Shown here piece by piece: positions 1-12,514 of a DNA stretch of 64,000 nucleotides. Below the pieces are notes generated by a model. The model searched no databases. It was not told the origin of the DNA and saw only the letters and a list, made by a program, of their open reading frames with translations. Source of the stretch: Sinohyriopsis cumingii (lineage: Eukaryota; Mollusca; Bivalvia; Unionida; Unionidae); the NCBI GenBank assembly GCA_028554795.2, contig CM068835.1, forward strand, positions 60,821,219 to 60,885,218, written 5' to 3'. The position numbers and the translations under genes were made by a program. How positions within the stretch are numbered: position 1 is the first letter of the stretch; the number at the start of each line of letters is the position of its first letter.

Positions 1-185
1 TGAGTCAACTGCAAAATGCACAGACCCAGATCTGTCAATGCATAATGTGCTGGCAGATCTGGGTCTGTGCAGTTTGTTAGGCTAATCAGTAGAACATCAA
101 AGACCCTGATCTACAGGCGCATTTTGCTAAAGCAGATCAGGATCATTTGTTGTTTGCATTTTGACTTGACTTATAAGCAAGCTCA
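1..185. mobile_element. Foldback MITE copy 1 (left end cut by window)
   Basis: A short non-coding foldback element. An internal palindrome pairs CACAGACCCAGATCTG with CAGATCTGGGTCTGTG, followed by a second arm pair around CCTGATCT and AGATCAGGATC. The right end reads TTTGACTTGACTTATAAGC, the reverse complement of the left terminus seen in the other copies. It has no coding capacity. The left terminus is missing or diverged at the window edge. Confidence 0.7.
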
Positions 186-385
186 TATGATATACCTCAT
201 TTGAAATACAATTTAAAAGATCATCTGTTAACTCTGAAAGAAGCATGTATCATCAAATTTTAAAAAATTACATACGATAATGACATAAAGGCTAATGGGT
301 GACAAATGAAAATTTACTAGCTATTGGGACTATTAAAATTATGAAAATGATTGGTCCTAAAGGGAATTTACTAGCATGGGGCTAA

Positions 386-705
386 GTGTGTGATTTGGAT
401 TTTTAATGTAGCTTTAACAATTTTTCAGTCACATCACTACGATGTCTGCAGTGTGGCAGTTTATAGTGATGTCTAGCACTGGGGCATCACGCTGCAGACA
501 TGTAGCATGATGTCCCACCCAGACACATTATCCTGACACCAGGTCGACAAGTCCTAATACTAACCTCTTAATGCTGAGTGCCAAGCAAGGCAGCTGTTAG
601 TACCATTATTATAAGTCTTTGGTATGACTTGGTCAGGGATTGAACCCATGACATCGCACATCCGAGGCAGATGCTCTAACTACTAGGCCACCGGAGCAGT
701 CAGCC
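386..705 (-). mobile_element. tRNA-derived SINE A, full-length with target-site duplication
   Basis: The head at the right end reads on the minus strand as a degenerate tRNA promoter: GGTGGCCTAGTAGTTAGAGC (A box) and GGTTCAATCCC (B box). The body continues to a T-rich and ATCACACA-type tail at the left. The 9-bp direct repeat TGGGGCTAA flanks it at 377-385 and 706-714, the expected target-site duplication of retroposition. About 320 bp, no protein. Confidence 0.85.
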
Positions 706-1444
706 TGGGGCTAAAAGACTACCACTTCAAGCCCTGAAAAATTGAGCATGTTAGTGATATTCTCATGAGCAAATATGTAGCAGCAAGTGACAACTCCCAA
801 TAACAATGACGGAAATAAAACTGGCCAATTTAATGTGATCCATGACTATAAAAGCTTTATATGGAGTACTGCACTACATAAAGGGTCTTTATAGTGAGGG
901 ACTACATAGTATCTGTGTCAATTTCAATATTAAAGTGAACTTTTTTGCACTGGCATGAACAATCTGCTTTAAGTTCATAAATACACTTTCAAAATTTTGG
1001 TTGAGTTCTCTAAGAAGGTTTTGAACATGGTCTATAAAAGCCGCAGAAAATGTATGTTACACTTGTCTTAAGGGGGTTTGAAGTGGCTCGAGAGTATGAA
1101 CTTAACCTTGAAGGAGTTCATGTAGTGGAAGTTGAAAAAAACCCTACAATTCTCATATTATAAACATACAAGCTTATATATGGTGTATTTTCATGTCATA
1201 AACATCTCAGCTAATATCTAGTGTATTTTCAGCTATAGATCAAGAAGACTTGTTCATAGAATAATTGGTCCATGTAATGGAAGCAGAACCATTTAAAAGA
1301 ATAATCTAATGATGTCAAAACAGTGCTATTGCTATAAGAAGTTCCAAAAAAAGTTTATTGGAACTTGGATTATCAATATTCTTTAGCAGGAACAGAAAAG
1401 AGAAAATTAATAATGCATTATCGATAAAGTCTTATATGCCATGT

Positions 1445-1647
1445 ATACTTGCTTATAAGTCAAGTCCTACTGCAAACTGCACAGACCCAGATCTGCCAGG
1501 GCATTATGAACCGGCAGATCTGGGTCTGTGCAGTTTGTTCAGAGTAATCAGTAGAACAAATAACATAGACAGGGATCTGCAGGCGCATTATGTTACGGCA
1601 GATCAGGATTATTGTTGTTTGCAGTTTGATTTGACTTGGCGAGTATA
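1445..1647. mobile_element. Foldback MITE copy 2 (complete)
   Basis: The left terminus TATACTTGCTTATAAGTCAA and the right terminus TTGACTTGGCGAGTATA are inverted repeats. Inside is the hairpin CACAGACCCAGATCTGCC / GGCAGATCTGGGTCTGTG and a second one around GATCTGCAGG / GGCAGATCAGG. A TA target duplication is possible. This is the best complete copy of the family in the window. The superfamily is not determined. Confidence 0.75.
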
Positions 1648-4250
1648 GAAGGTAGATTACAGTGCAGACAACACACTTTAAAATGATGTGGTTCCTTTCT
1701 AGACTAAAATGGCTGACCATAACAGTCTACTCATCTCCATTCTGTTTCACACATTTTCCCCAGCAAGTTGATGCAGACTGCACAGTACACACAGCAAACA
1801 AATGCACAAAGGAATGAGAATGTGGAATGGTAAATATGAAGAAGAAAAAAACAAAAAACATTGGGCAAAAGATTTTAGTTATGTTTTTGCATTGTAATCA
1901 CAAAGCCAATTAGCAAACAATGAAAAAATAAAAGTCCAAATATCCAATGTAAATAATCAGATGGAGTTGTAAGAAATAAGTTCCCCTCAGTTACTGTTTT
2001 TTTTTTCTACTATTTTGGTGAGAAAGTAATAGCAAAATCAGATTTGCTTTATATGCATTATCAAAGATAAAGTAAGACATTTACCAGTCTGCTTTCCTTC
2101 TTTTCAAGCACTGGACTGGTTCAAATATTCATCAAGTAGTAAATTCCGGGAAAAGAAAAATCATCCTTTTGTAGCAATATATTAAGATACAGTTAGATAA
2201 ATGTGTGCTAGTTAGGCAGAAATGTTCTTATTTTCCAGGGAAGTTAGAAGTCCCCATCTAGCAAATCAATATAAATTTTTTAACTGTTCTGAAAAATACC
2301 ACAATTCCACAGAGATTCTTCCATTCTGATTCCTTATTTTAGAATGACAGATAGCCTGAGCAATGGGTTTGTAACCTCTGACACTATCAACTGTCAACAC
2401 CTTTCCTATGTTGAACCCAGTCATGACCCAAAGGGTCAGGTGCTATCAGTGGAGAAACCTTGATTCTGTGTGATACATACCATATAACACAGTCTGTCAC
2501 GTTCTGTGAAAAGATAAACAGTATTCTTGTGCTTTTGCTTTACACTGGTGTTTATTTATTTCACAGAACACCCCAAACTATGTTATATCTGTTTTCTTCT
2601 TCATAAAACACCCAAAACTATGTAATATTTGACAGAAAAATCTGGCATGAATGAAAGGATGACTTTTGACCTTCCACCCAAAGCAAGGGCAAACATAGCC
2701 ATTGTGGAGTTTTTGAACTGGTATGCAATAAAAATTACCCAGTCATCTGGTCAATATCTTGTGATGAGATATCTAACTAAAACAGGTTGATTCTAACCAT
2801 AGTTTAGGAACTAAACCAGGTGATAGTGGTATAGATTTTGGAGTCAACCAACAAATGTATAGTTACAGTAATAAGAATTGATTAGTTGGGAGGTGTCAGA
2901 AATTACACCACTTCCTCTGACAGGTACACTGAACATAATGACTAACAAATAGACACATCAAAGATTTACAGTTGCAAATTACAGACCTGCCATTGATTAT
3001 TGGCAAAAAGACCCCAACAAAGCAAACAATCCAGAAGAGGACTCAAGAGGGAGCTAAGGATCAAAGACACACTTATACATGTGATGTATCCATTCTGCAA
3101 GTTTGTTTTAATACTTACCATACATGTGCAGTGAAAAATTTAGGACATATATCGGACAATGCAGTTTTTTTCTTTTCTAAACATGCGTCCTTATTTGGAC
3201 TGTCTCATAAAAGCTCTCTATTATAAAATGTACTCACATATATTTTTTATGTCCTTTATAAGTTTTAACTCAACGACTTTCTATCTAGATTTCCTCTTAT
3301 GATGACAACTTAACTGACCATATTCTCTTGAAGCCAAAAACATGTTTTAGTAAAGGAAATCTATGCCCCAAATTCTAGCAAGAAAAGGTTACATATAAAT
3401 CAATTTTGACAACTAGGTCCTTTTGATGTGAAACCTTAAATTGTAATCCATGAAGTAGTTTGAACATCACTCAGCAGAAACAAAGTCAATGGGAAAGTTT
3501 GAAGTCAAACATGGGTCAGAATGCTGTAAAAATATGTCTCTTAATAGTAAACACTGAACCTAACATAGACCTTACAACAGTACATTCGCGTACCAAATCT
3601 GATTTAAATCCATGAAGTCCTTAAAAGTTACTACGTGGAGAAGAAAACTGTGATGGACATGACAGGATGGAGGTACATGGGTAATATACTACATACCCTA
3701 TCGAGAGATATGGTAGGGATATAAAAATAAACATTTATTTTTTCATTTGATCAACCAAGGTGTTCCTAAAGATGTACATGCCAGATTACAAAAAATCTCC
3801 ATGATATCATGTGGTTTCAGTACAATGTATGCAAATTATGTCTCATGATGTAAAGTCTGCTAGTCCACTGGCCTTGTCTCTTCTAAAGGTTTCCTGTCTA
3901 TAACATGAGCCAAATTTGAGTCAGGCATATAGGTGGATGTTGTATATAATATCTGTAAAATATTCAACACACCGTATCTCCCAAAATTCAACTCATTAGT
4001 AACTACAATGACAAATGAGTTTTATTTATATGTATATGAGAAAGTGCAAATGTTTTGATGCAGCTTTGTTATATTTTTTGAAAACGAATTTGTGAAACAA
4101 ATTCCTTCTCTTCAAAAGAAAGAGTACCCACTGATTTTTCAAGACAACCACTACACCAGTCTAACCCAATATGCTGATAGGTGTATTCTAGTATATCTGC
4201 TGCATGTGGTTCAATCATGTATCTTAACTTGCTGGAAAAAAAATTCAGAT

Positions 4251-4737
4251 GTGCCTGTTGAAGGACAGGCAAGACATAGACATGATTACTAATGGGCTTT
4301 GCCAACTTCATCAAGGAAGGATCTGAAGGACAGGCACAACATAGATAGACATGATTACTAATGGGCTTTGCCAACTTCATCAAGGAAGGATCTGAAGGAC
4401 AGGCACGACATATATAGACATATTACTAATGGGCTTTGCCAACTTCATCAAGGAAGGATCTGAAGGACTTGCAAGACATAGATAGACATGATTACTAATG
4501 GGCTTTGCCAACTTCATCAAAGAAGGATCTGAAGGACAGGCAAGACATAGATAGACATGATTACTAATGGGCTTTGCCAACTTCATCAAGGAAGGATCTG
4601 AAGGACAGGCAAGACATAGATAGACATGATTACTAATGGGCTTTGCCAACTTCATCAAGGAAGGATCTGAAGGACAGGCAAGACATAGATAGACATGATT
4701 ACTAATGGGCTTTGCCAACTTCATCAAGGAAGGATCT
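4251..4737. repeat. 69-bp minisatellite, about 6.5 copies
   Basis: The unit contains GAAGGATCTGAAGGACAGGC and TGATTACTAATGGGCTTTGC. Copies begin at 4453, 4522, 4591 and 4660, exactly 69 bp apart, and differ at few positions. Because 69 is a multiple of three, the minus strand stays open through the array and reads a 23-residue repeat beginning MMKLAKPISNHVYLC. This is most likely a by-product of the period, not a gene. Confidence 0.92.
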
Positions 4738-5139
4738 TAATAACAAAGTCCCTTATGACTAACATCAAAATCTATATACCTTTATTTCATTTTGTTGTAC
4801 ACTTCAATAGTTAAACCTGAATTTTGCTCACTGGGTAGAAACTAAACTGATATCATTTAATGCTAAAGTAAAACATTAGCACTATTTATATAGCATCATT
4901 TTATGATCCTTGCATTTTCTTCTCAAACTTTTATTTGCAACTTGTGTGCAAACCGATTCTCCAATCAAATGCAGCAATCCACCATTTAAATGTAAACAGC
5001 AATCCCTCAAAGTGACTGATGCTCTACTGGGCAGGCAAAACAAATGTCCAGGAATAAAGATAAGTCCATTTCTTCCTTTATACTGCTGAATGTTGAAACC
5101 ATCTCTGATATTCTTCAGAGACATGATTTTCAAATTAGC

Positions 5140-5400
5140 TGCTGTGGTGGACGCATTGGCTGACATATTAGCACAATTTTCATTTAGACCCCAAAAGATA
5201 CCATAAGTCTTCTGGTGGAAACCTCTTAATAATATGAGCATCTGTCCAGGAGGAGTAGTGATAAGAAAATTTTCAAGCTGGCTGCTGGGGGTGGGGTGTC
5301 ATATTGAATGTCCAAGGGGCACTAACTTCATTTAGGAGCAACTAGATGATGGCATGAATGTGTGTATAAATTTTCAGGGCAACCCTTCAAGTTGTTTTGG
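5140..5400. repeat. Single unit of the GTCTTCTGGTGAAA repeat family
   Basis: Contains CCATAAGTCTTCTGGTGGAA, AGGAGGAGTAGTGATAAG, TTTTCAAGCTGGCTGCTG and CATTTAGGAGCAACTAGATG in the same order as the tandem array at 28030-28650. It is an older, isolated copy. Confidence 0.7.
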
Positions 5401-5929
5401 AAGAGCCTGACCTGCCAGTGCATTATGTGATGGTATAGCATGGTCTATGTTTCTGCATTTTTCTGCAGCCGCACCTGACATAAGTAGATACAACACATCT
5501 AATAACTGAGATCAATTTATCTGTCTTTAGCCTTGACATGTCCTGCAAAATATTTATCATAAGTGACTAATGTAGCAACAATAACAGTGATTGTTTTAAG
5601 TGGCCGTGAAAAGAATGCTATTATCTTTAAGACAAATCTTCTCAGGAAATGCTTAGAAGTTTACAGTGATGACAAATACAGAGGCTGAATATCTTGCACT
5701 TATGCAGATAAAAACTGCAATAACAAATAGTTGAGGACCCATCCCAACCGACATGCGTGAGTTCAGGCTTTTACACTGCTAAACATTAATGATAGTATCA
5801 ATATTGTGGATATAAACATGTATATACAACGTGTACTTTTAAAATGCCATAAAATACATTATTAGAGAGACAGTTTTTTCAGAGTTCTAGATAAGTAGTG
5901 TGTATGCATATTTTAAGCAAACAGACAAA

Positions 5930-7505
5930 CTTAAAACACAAAGAGACTGACTTAATACTCAAACATACTGACTTAAAATACAAATAGACTGACTTAAAAA
6001 ACAAACAGACTGACTTAAAATACAAACATACCGACTTAAAAACACAAACAGACCAATTTAAACACAAATAGACTGACTTAAAACACAAACAAACTTAAAA
6101 TACAAACAGACTGACTTAAAACACAAACATACCGACTTAAAAACACAAACAGACCAATTTAAAACACAAATAGACTGACTTAAAACACAAACAGGCTGAC
6201 TTAAAATACAAACAGACCCAATTAAAATACAAACAGACTGACTTAAAAAACACAAATATACTGACTTAAAAATGCAAACAGACCAATTTAAAACAAACAG
6301 GTATAAAATACAAACAGACACATTAAAAACACAAACAGACTAACTTAAAACACAAACAGACCCATTTAAAACAAAACAGACTGTGTGTGTGTTATTTGGA
6401 TTTGGAACATAGCTTTAACAATTGTTCAGTCAAATTGCTATGATATCTGCAGTGTGACAGTTTATAGTAATGTCTAGCACTGGGGCATCATGCCACAGAC
6501 ATGTGGCATGATGTCCCACCCAGTCACATTATCCTGACAACAGGCCGACCAGTCCTAACACTAACCTCTTAATGCTGAGCACCAAGCGACAAACATACTG
6601 ACTTAAAACACAAACAGACTGACTTAAAACACAAACAGACCAATTTAAAACACACACTGACTTAAAATACAAACAGAATCATTTAAAACACAAATTGACT
6701 AAATATGCAAACAGACTGACTTAAAACACAAACAGACTGACTTAAAACACAGACTAACTTAAAACAAAAAGGCCCACTTAAAATGCAAACAGAATGATTA
6801 AAACACAGACTAACTTAAAACACGAGCAGGCTGACTTAAAACACAAGCAGACTGACTTAAAACACAAACTGACTGATTTAAAATGCAAACAGACTGATTT
6901 AAAATGCAAACAGACTGACTTAAAACACAAACTGACTGACTTAAAAGGCAAACTGACTGGCTTAAAATACAGACTGACTTAAAATGCAAACTGACTGACT
7001 TAAAATGCAAACAGACTGACTTAAAACACAAACTGACTGACTTAAACAACAAACTGACTGACTTAAAACACAAACTGGCTTACTTAAAACACAAACTGAC
7101 TGACTTGAAATGCAAACTGACTGACTTAAAGAATAAACTGACTAACTTAAAACACAAACTGACTGACTTAAAATGCAAACTGACTGGCTTAAAATACAGA
7201 CTGACTTAAAATGCAGACTTACTTAAAACACAAACTGACTTAAGCAAAAAACTGACTAACTTAAAACATAAACTGACTGACTTAAAATGCAAACTGGCTT
7301 AAAATACAGACTGACTTAACATGCAAACAGACTTACTTAAAATGCAAAGTGATTGACTTATACAACACACTGATAACTTAAAACACAGACTAACTTAAAA
7401 CACAAGCAGACTGACTTAAAACACAAACTGACTGACTTAAAATACAAACAGGCTTACTTAAAATGCAAACTGACTGACTTAAACAACAAAACAGACCGAC
7501 TTAAA
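5930..7505. repeat. About 21-bp minisatellite, 1.4 kb, interrupted by a SINE
   Basis: Many variants of the unit ACAAACAGACTGACTTAAAA run from about 5930 to 7505, with spacing from about 18 to 21 bp. The right half favours ACAAACTGACTGACTTAAAA. The SINE at 6383-6590 splits it. Open frames on both strands across it (e.g. repeats of FKSVCL) are artefacts of the period. Confidence 0.9.
6383..6590 (-). mobile_element. tRNA-derived SINE A, 5'-truncated, inside a minisatellite
   Basis: This copy has the 3' body and tail of SINE A (ATTTGGATTTGGAACATAGC to AACCTCTTAATGCTGAGC) but lacks the tRNA head. It interrupts the 21-bp minisatellite, which resumes with the same unit directly after it. Loss of the 5' end is normal for target-primed reverse transcription. 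Confidence 0.8.
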
Positions 7506-7883
7506 ATAAAAAGAAAAATGTAATACTAAGCATAGTAGCCTGCATATTTCTCTTGCCATCAGCAAGCCCATGTTGTATGATGAATAAACAGTATGGTACT
7601 GAGACAAATTCCTGATGTTTCATGCACTTTTTAAATAACTGCACTTGATCACTTTTAGATAACTGCCAAATCATTAATCTTGCAGGAATGTGGCAAAGTC
7701 TGAGAGTAATCCCCTCTAAAGATTTCCAATGGAAGAGGTTCCAAGCTCCTAAGCTTAGACAAGTGGCATGAGTCTCCAAAGACCATGCCACACGATACTC
7801 AAGGCCCAAATAAAGAACAATAAATATTTGTGTTTCCTACTGCACTGATTTTAAAATTAAGGTAGGAAGGTATTTTTTTAAAC

Positions 7884-7928
<45 letters not shown>

Positions 7929-8198
7929 GATTAGTATATATTACATACTAAGCACTTCAAGTACTGGGCTAATCCCGCTGAATTAAATGCACAATTTTTG
8001 AATTTTCTTTACCCCAGGGGAAAAAAGAGCTATGGTCACGCAGCAAAAACAAGGATGGTCAGCTGACTGGAAATAACATACATGTATTCTGTTTGGCCTT
8101 ATGGGATTAATATACCCTTGAAGTGCTAGAAAAAAGTGAGTCCCCCAGCCTGAACCTGAGGGATCAGTGTCTAAGAAAGAAGTGAGGTTCCTGGGCAT
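7501..8198 (-). pseudogene. RNase H fragment (copy A)
   Basis: The start reads LTSFLDTDPSGSGWGTHF, matching the first RNase H motif (TDAS..GWGAH) of DIRS and Gypsy elements. The end reads ITLRLCHIPARLMIWQLSKS and DQV, matching the I..RHIPG..N..AD.LSR motif. A TA microsatellite interrupts the middle. The later catalytic residues are not all visible. Confidence 0.72.
7885..7924. repeat. TA microsatellite
   Basis: About 20 uninterrupted TA units. Confidence 0.95.
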
Positions 8199-8875
8199 GA
8201 ATCAGAACTCCAGTCCCAACTTTGCCACCAACTCAGATGATGATGAAACTTGGATCCTAAGGAGATGCAGTTCAACAGGTGGTCCTTGTGAGGTGTCATT
8301 TTGCTAGAAGCAAGAACTGGAGGCACCAATGTTAAGCCTTCCCTGGGTACTAAATTTACTGCCATGTTCAGAGTCTTCAGGAGAGCTTGGTAGAGACAAG
8401 TAGACAACAATGCTTTTTCATCTAGTCTTGCTAAAAGAGTACATATCTGTGAGATTCTGTTGGGAGGAACATGGACTGTTCCTTGACAGGTAAGAAAAAG
8501 TCATCCCAATATCCTGCTTCTCCAGACTGGGGATTATGTCTAGCTAAGTCACCGTCTCCCAAATGAAAGACAAATCCCTCAGAATGGCATGAGTGAGGAT
8601 GTCCATCAACCAGTTGTGAAGTACTTGAGGATGGGAACAACAAAGGATCTTAAATGAGCTACTATTACACCTATCACCCAGATGAAGGCTCTTGGAGTAG
8701 TAGCTATGTCAAAGGGATGAGCATGAAGTTGAAAGATCTCCTGCCTCAGACAAAACCTCATTAATTTCCTGGGAAGATGGGACTGTGAACATATACATCC
8801 TAGAGATACGTGAAGACCCAGTTGTTCAGCCTGATGGTAATTATGACTGAGGCAGTTGCCTCCATCCTGAACCAT
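8171..8875 (-). pseudogene. Reverse transcriptase fragment (copy A)
   Basis: Minus-strand reading gives LRQEIFQLHAHPFDIATTPR followed by AF and IVAHLR, matching the RT palm motif YQF.ALPFGLATAPR.F...M and following helix. In reading order, upstream of it is a stretch like D.KDAY..I...P.HRKFLRF (LGCICSQSHLPRKLMRF). The F...Y(F)xDD segment is not kept. Frameshifts separate the pieces, so no activity is possible. Confidence 0.72.
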
Positions 8876-11166
8876 TCTTCCAGAAATAATTTGTTCAAAG
8901 GGGAAAAATTTACGATGAGTTGAAACTTTTCCCCTCCCTTAAAACAAAGAAAACTGAGACTAAAATACCAGTCTGTTCTTCATCCTCTTTACTGAGCCCT
9001 TCTTAGAATTCAGTACATTTCTTCCTACAGAGATACCAGTTGTGAGTAGTGGAACTGAGAGAGAATCTCTGGAAGAGGTGGAGGTTACAGAAAGTGAATC
9101 TGATAACTCTTCCTTTGCTGAGGAAAGGACTCATGCATTGACCAAGTGGTATGTCCAAGCCTCCTAGAAAGGGCATTATCTGGCACCTACTGGAACATAG
9201 GAAAGACATTAACTTAGTAGGGTGACTAACTTCCACCTTAGGAAAAGGGGAGGGGTCTGTAGACTTCTCCCCTGGCCTCTTCTGCCACCTCCATGTGACA
9301 ATGACAAGTGAAAAGGGTTTTAAACTGGGGCTGATTTCAATTCTATTTTCCTTTTCAAACCACTTTGACATGGACTAAGGACCTTTCAGAAAGAGGATGT
9401 TTCTTCACAGGTTTAGCTTGGCCTTGAAGTGTGGCATGGGACCAGTGCTGATGATCCTTTAAGAGGCTGCTTATAGGGATTAACCCTCCAAACAACATCT
9501 CTGTACCCCAAAGGGCAGCCTGTAAAAGGCTTTTGCTGTGATCCATCAAAAGTTTGATGTCTGCAAAGCCACATCTCTCCTAAGGTGAAGTAGCTTTGCA
9601 AGAAGTTCCCTAGACACTGACAGCATGTCTTAAAATCATGGCCACAACTTCTAACAGTCTCTGCAAGGCCACAAGAGAAAATGATTCATTTTTTTCATCA
9701 GGGCATCTGAAGTTGCTGAGAAAAAGGTGGGATGTGAATCTATGATAACTAGTGTCCACACCTTCAGTTATAATTCATTGAGAGCCTTTAAGAGATAGAT
9801 CCAGGTCCCTGCCAAAATCACGAATGGGGAGGCTCTTGAGTCCAAAGTGGAGGGGGGCTAAAGGGTAAATGTGAGTGGATGGACACTGTAGCTATTGGCT
9901 GAAATTATGGGCCATAGCATAGAGGACACAGACCATCCCTTCTGCTGTCTGACCCCTTCTTGGCCTTCAGACAATTTCTGAATTAGCTTATACTCTACTC
10001 CTGAATGAGGGAGCAACTGCAGGTCCAATTTTGGCTGTGCACTTAACAGCCTTGCCAAACCAAAGAGGTTTTTAGCCTGTAAGGGTCATGAAGGCTTCAG
10101 AATCCTAATTTACCGTCTTATAAAAAGTCCTCATTTCTTTCTCTCCTGTCACTTGAACCATTGAGTGAAACAAAGAAGGTGAACCCAACAAATGCAAAAG
10201 ACCAGGTGTAACAGGTTCTTCCAGAAACTTGCTGGTGTCCGCACAAATTGACAGTTTGTCATCCTGTCCTTGCTCCTGGGATAAGGCAGTACTACTTTGT
10301 TGCATATCCCTCCTGGGATAAAGGGACTTCTGGACTTGAAGTTAATCATCCCATCGCCAGTCATGAGAGAAGATGGGATGAACTATTTGATCCTCTATCT
10401 CTGAAGATTGGTGAAAGTGATTGGCAATTAACTCTCAGTGCCAGAAGCAATAAGCGGCACTCCATCTTTCCTTCCCTCAAGATCTAGGGTGTGCCCTGTC
10501 CATCAAACGTTGGAGCCATTGCAAAGCCATCCATGGTGGTATGGTCAGAAATGGAGACATGACTGACTCAGCACTAGGTGGTGGGCTTCCCTAAGCTCAA
10601 GTAGTTGAATGGTAACATTAAGAAAGTTGGATACTGACCCAATCTCTACCCTCAGACCATTTGTGAAGATTCAACGTCCATTCCTGATAGAGATTAAGAG
10701 GAATCATAGAGAAAGGGGGTTATCAAACTGATCCCTTCCTCTAAGCTGGTGTTAAAAACTCATTATCCAGTCCAAATACTGATGTCCAATGCCCAGCATA
10801 CATAAATCAGTATTCAAAGCCTAGCAGTCCATATTCAGTGACTGGCAATACCGCTTTGTGATTGGTGACCAGAGACCAAAAACATGATTGACACCAAACA
10901 CTATGCCAGGGGAACAGCACCAGGTTATCAGCACCCAGTGTCTGTGACAGAAACATGGTAAAATGTCACTTAAGATATTGATCGGTGTCCACACCCTGGT
11001 GTCCAGAATCCCAGTGACTAGTGCCAAGAATATGGTGCCATACCTTCTATCCCTGTGACTGGCACCTGGTGACATAGCTTCACAGACTGTTATCTGATAC
11101 ACTAACATGTGACTGGTGGCTGGTGCACAGGAAGTACTATCATTTTGATGCTGACAATTTCTGAAC

Positions 11167-11885
11167 ACTGGAAAGTGCCACAGTCACAGGTAACATATGT
11201 ACACTGGGAACTGTCATAGCCACAACTAACATCTGTACACTGGGAATTGTCGTACACTGAGAATTGTCATAGCCACAGCTAACATCTGTACACTGGGAAT
11301 TGTTATAGCCACATAGCCACAGCTAACATCTGTGCACTGGGAATTGTCATAGCCACAACTAACATCTGTACACTGGGAATTGTCATAGCCACAGCTAAAA
11401 TCTGTACACTGGAAAGTGCCATAGTCACAGGTAACATCTGTACAGTGGGAATTATCATAATCACAGGTAACATCTGTACACTGGGAACTGTCATAGCTAC
11501 AATAAACATCTGTACACTGGGAAGTGCCATAGCCTCCAGTAACATCTGTACACTGGGAAGTGCCATAGCCACCAGTAACATCTGTACAATGGGAATTATC
11601 ATAGCCACAGCTAACATCTGTACACTGGGAATTGTCATAGCTACAACATCTGTACACTGGGAAGTGCCATAGCCACCAATAACATCTGTACACTGGGAAT
11701 TGTCATAGCCACAGCTAACATCTGTACACTGGGAATTGTCATAGCTACAACAAACATCTGTACACTGGGAAGTGCCATAGCCACCAGTAACATCTGTACA
11801 CTGGAAAGTGCCATAGCCACAGGTAACATCTGTACACTGGAAAGGCCATAACCACAGGTAATATCTATACACTGGGAAGTGTCAT
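11167..11885. repeat. 36-bp minisatellite, about 20 copies
   Basis: The unit holds CATCTGTACACTGGGAATTG and TCATAGCCACAGCTAA. Copies differ by base changes and one or two partial units. The period is 36, so the minus strand has a long open frame with a 12-residue repeat (YDNSQCTDVSCG). A looser, older version of similar repetition runs leftwards from about 10760. I regard the reading frame as accidental. Confidence 0.9.
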
Positions 11886-12514
11886 ATCTCACATCTGGAA
11901 GGGATGAAATCTTTAGTCCTGGACCTACAGGCCCTGCCATTTTCTGCCAAGTTTCAAACTACATCTGGCCACAAAACAACAAAATGGGTCAAATGTCTGT
12001 ACATACACATTATGTGCACACAAAACAGATTGTGTATCACATGCTGCCTTTACATGCCAACATTTGTTATTATATTTACCTGTTAAACCAGAACAAAAAA
12101 AGGGTAGCAAGTACTTACCCTGACACCATTAATTGTAAAAGGTTTAAAAAACAAGCACTGCTTTGCTAACCTTGTATTCAAAACCCTCAAACTCAATGAA
12201 AATCGACACTGATGCACAAAAATAAAGTAGGGATTGGGAAGGAAAAAAACACAACACAAAGTAGGATAGGACTGACAGCAAAAAAGCCAAAATAGGTCTA
12301 AATTGATGCATTTAGTGTTCAAGATACAGGTGAAAAGAGTGAAGTTGTTCCATCTGTTTGAAAAAGGATTAAGGTATCAGACTGGGACCATGTTGCTTTT
12401 TATTCTAAGCCTCCAGTTACTAACTGGAGTTGGGAATAATGTCCATGGACTTGTGACTAGTGTCAGGAAATGATGTAGTAATGCAAAGCAATAATAATAT
12501 TACTACTATTAAAA

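Larger units (their letters stand above)
7501..10560 (-). mobile_element. Degraded DIRS-like/YR-type retrotransposon, copy A
   Basis: On the minus strand, fragments of a reverse transcriptase (about 8171-8875) and RNase H (7501-8198) follow in the right order. Upstream sequence (8876-10560) is open in short pieces without clear homology and could be the rest of the RT or a gag-like part. The reading frame is broken many times. It is called DIRS-like because the better-kept relative at 40440-42600 carries a tyrosine recombinase. A Gypsy-like origin is possible for this copy, in which no recombinase or integrase is seen. Confidence 0.6.

Noticed and set aside
4069..4727. Two minus-strand open frames with repeated LAKPISNHVYLC
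   Set aside because: They come from the 69-bp minisatellite with a period divisible by three, with no homology or splice signals.
4882..5241. 119-residue minus-strand frame
   Set aside because: Its 5' part overlaps the GTCTTCTGGTGAAA repeat family, and no homology is seen.
5879..7073. Several open frames rich in FKSVCL or LKHKQTD
   Set aside because: They are artefacts of the 21-bp minisatellite on both strands.
11226..11940. Long minus-strand frames (155 and 189 residues) with SQCTDV repeats
   Set aside because: Overlapping frames of the same 36-bp array, without homology; the array also contains partial units.
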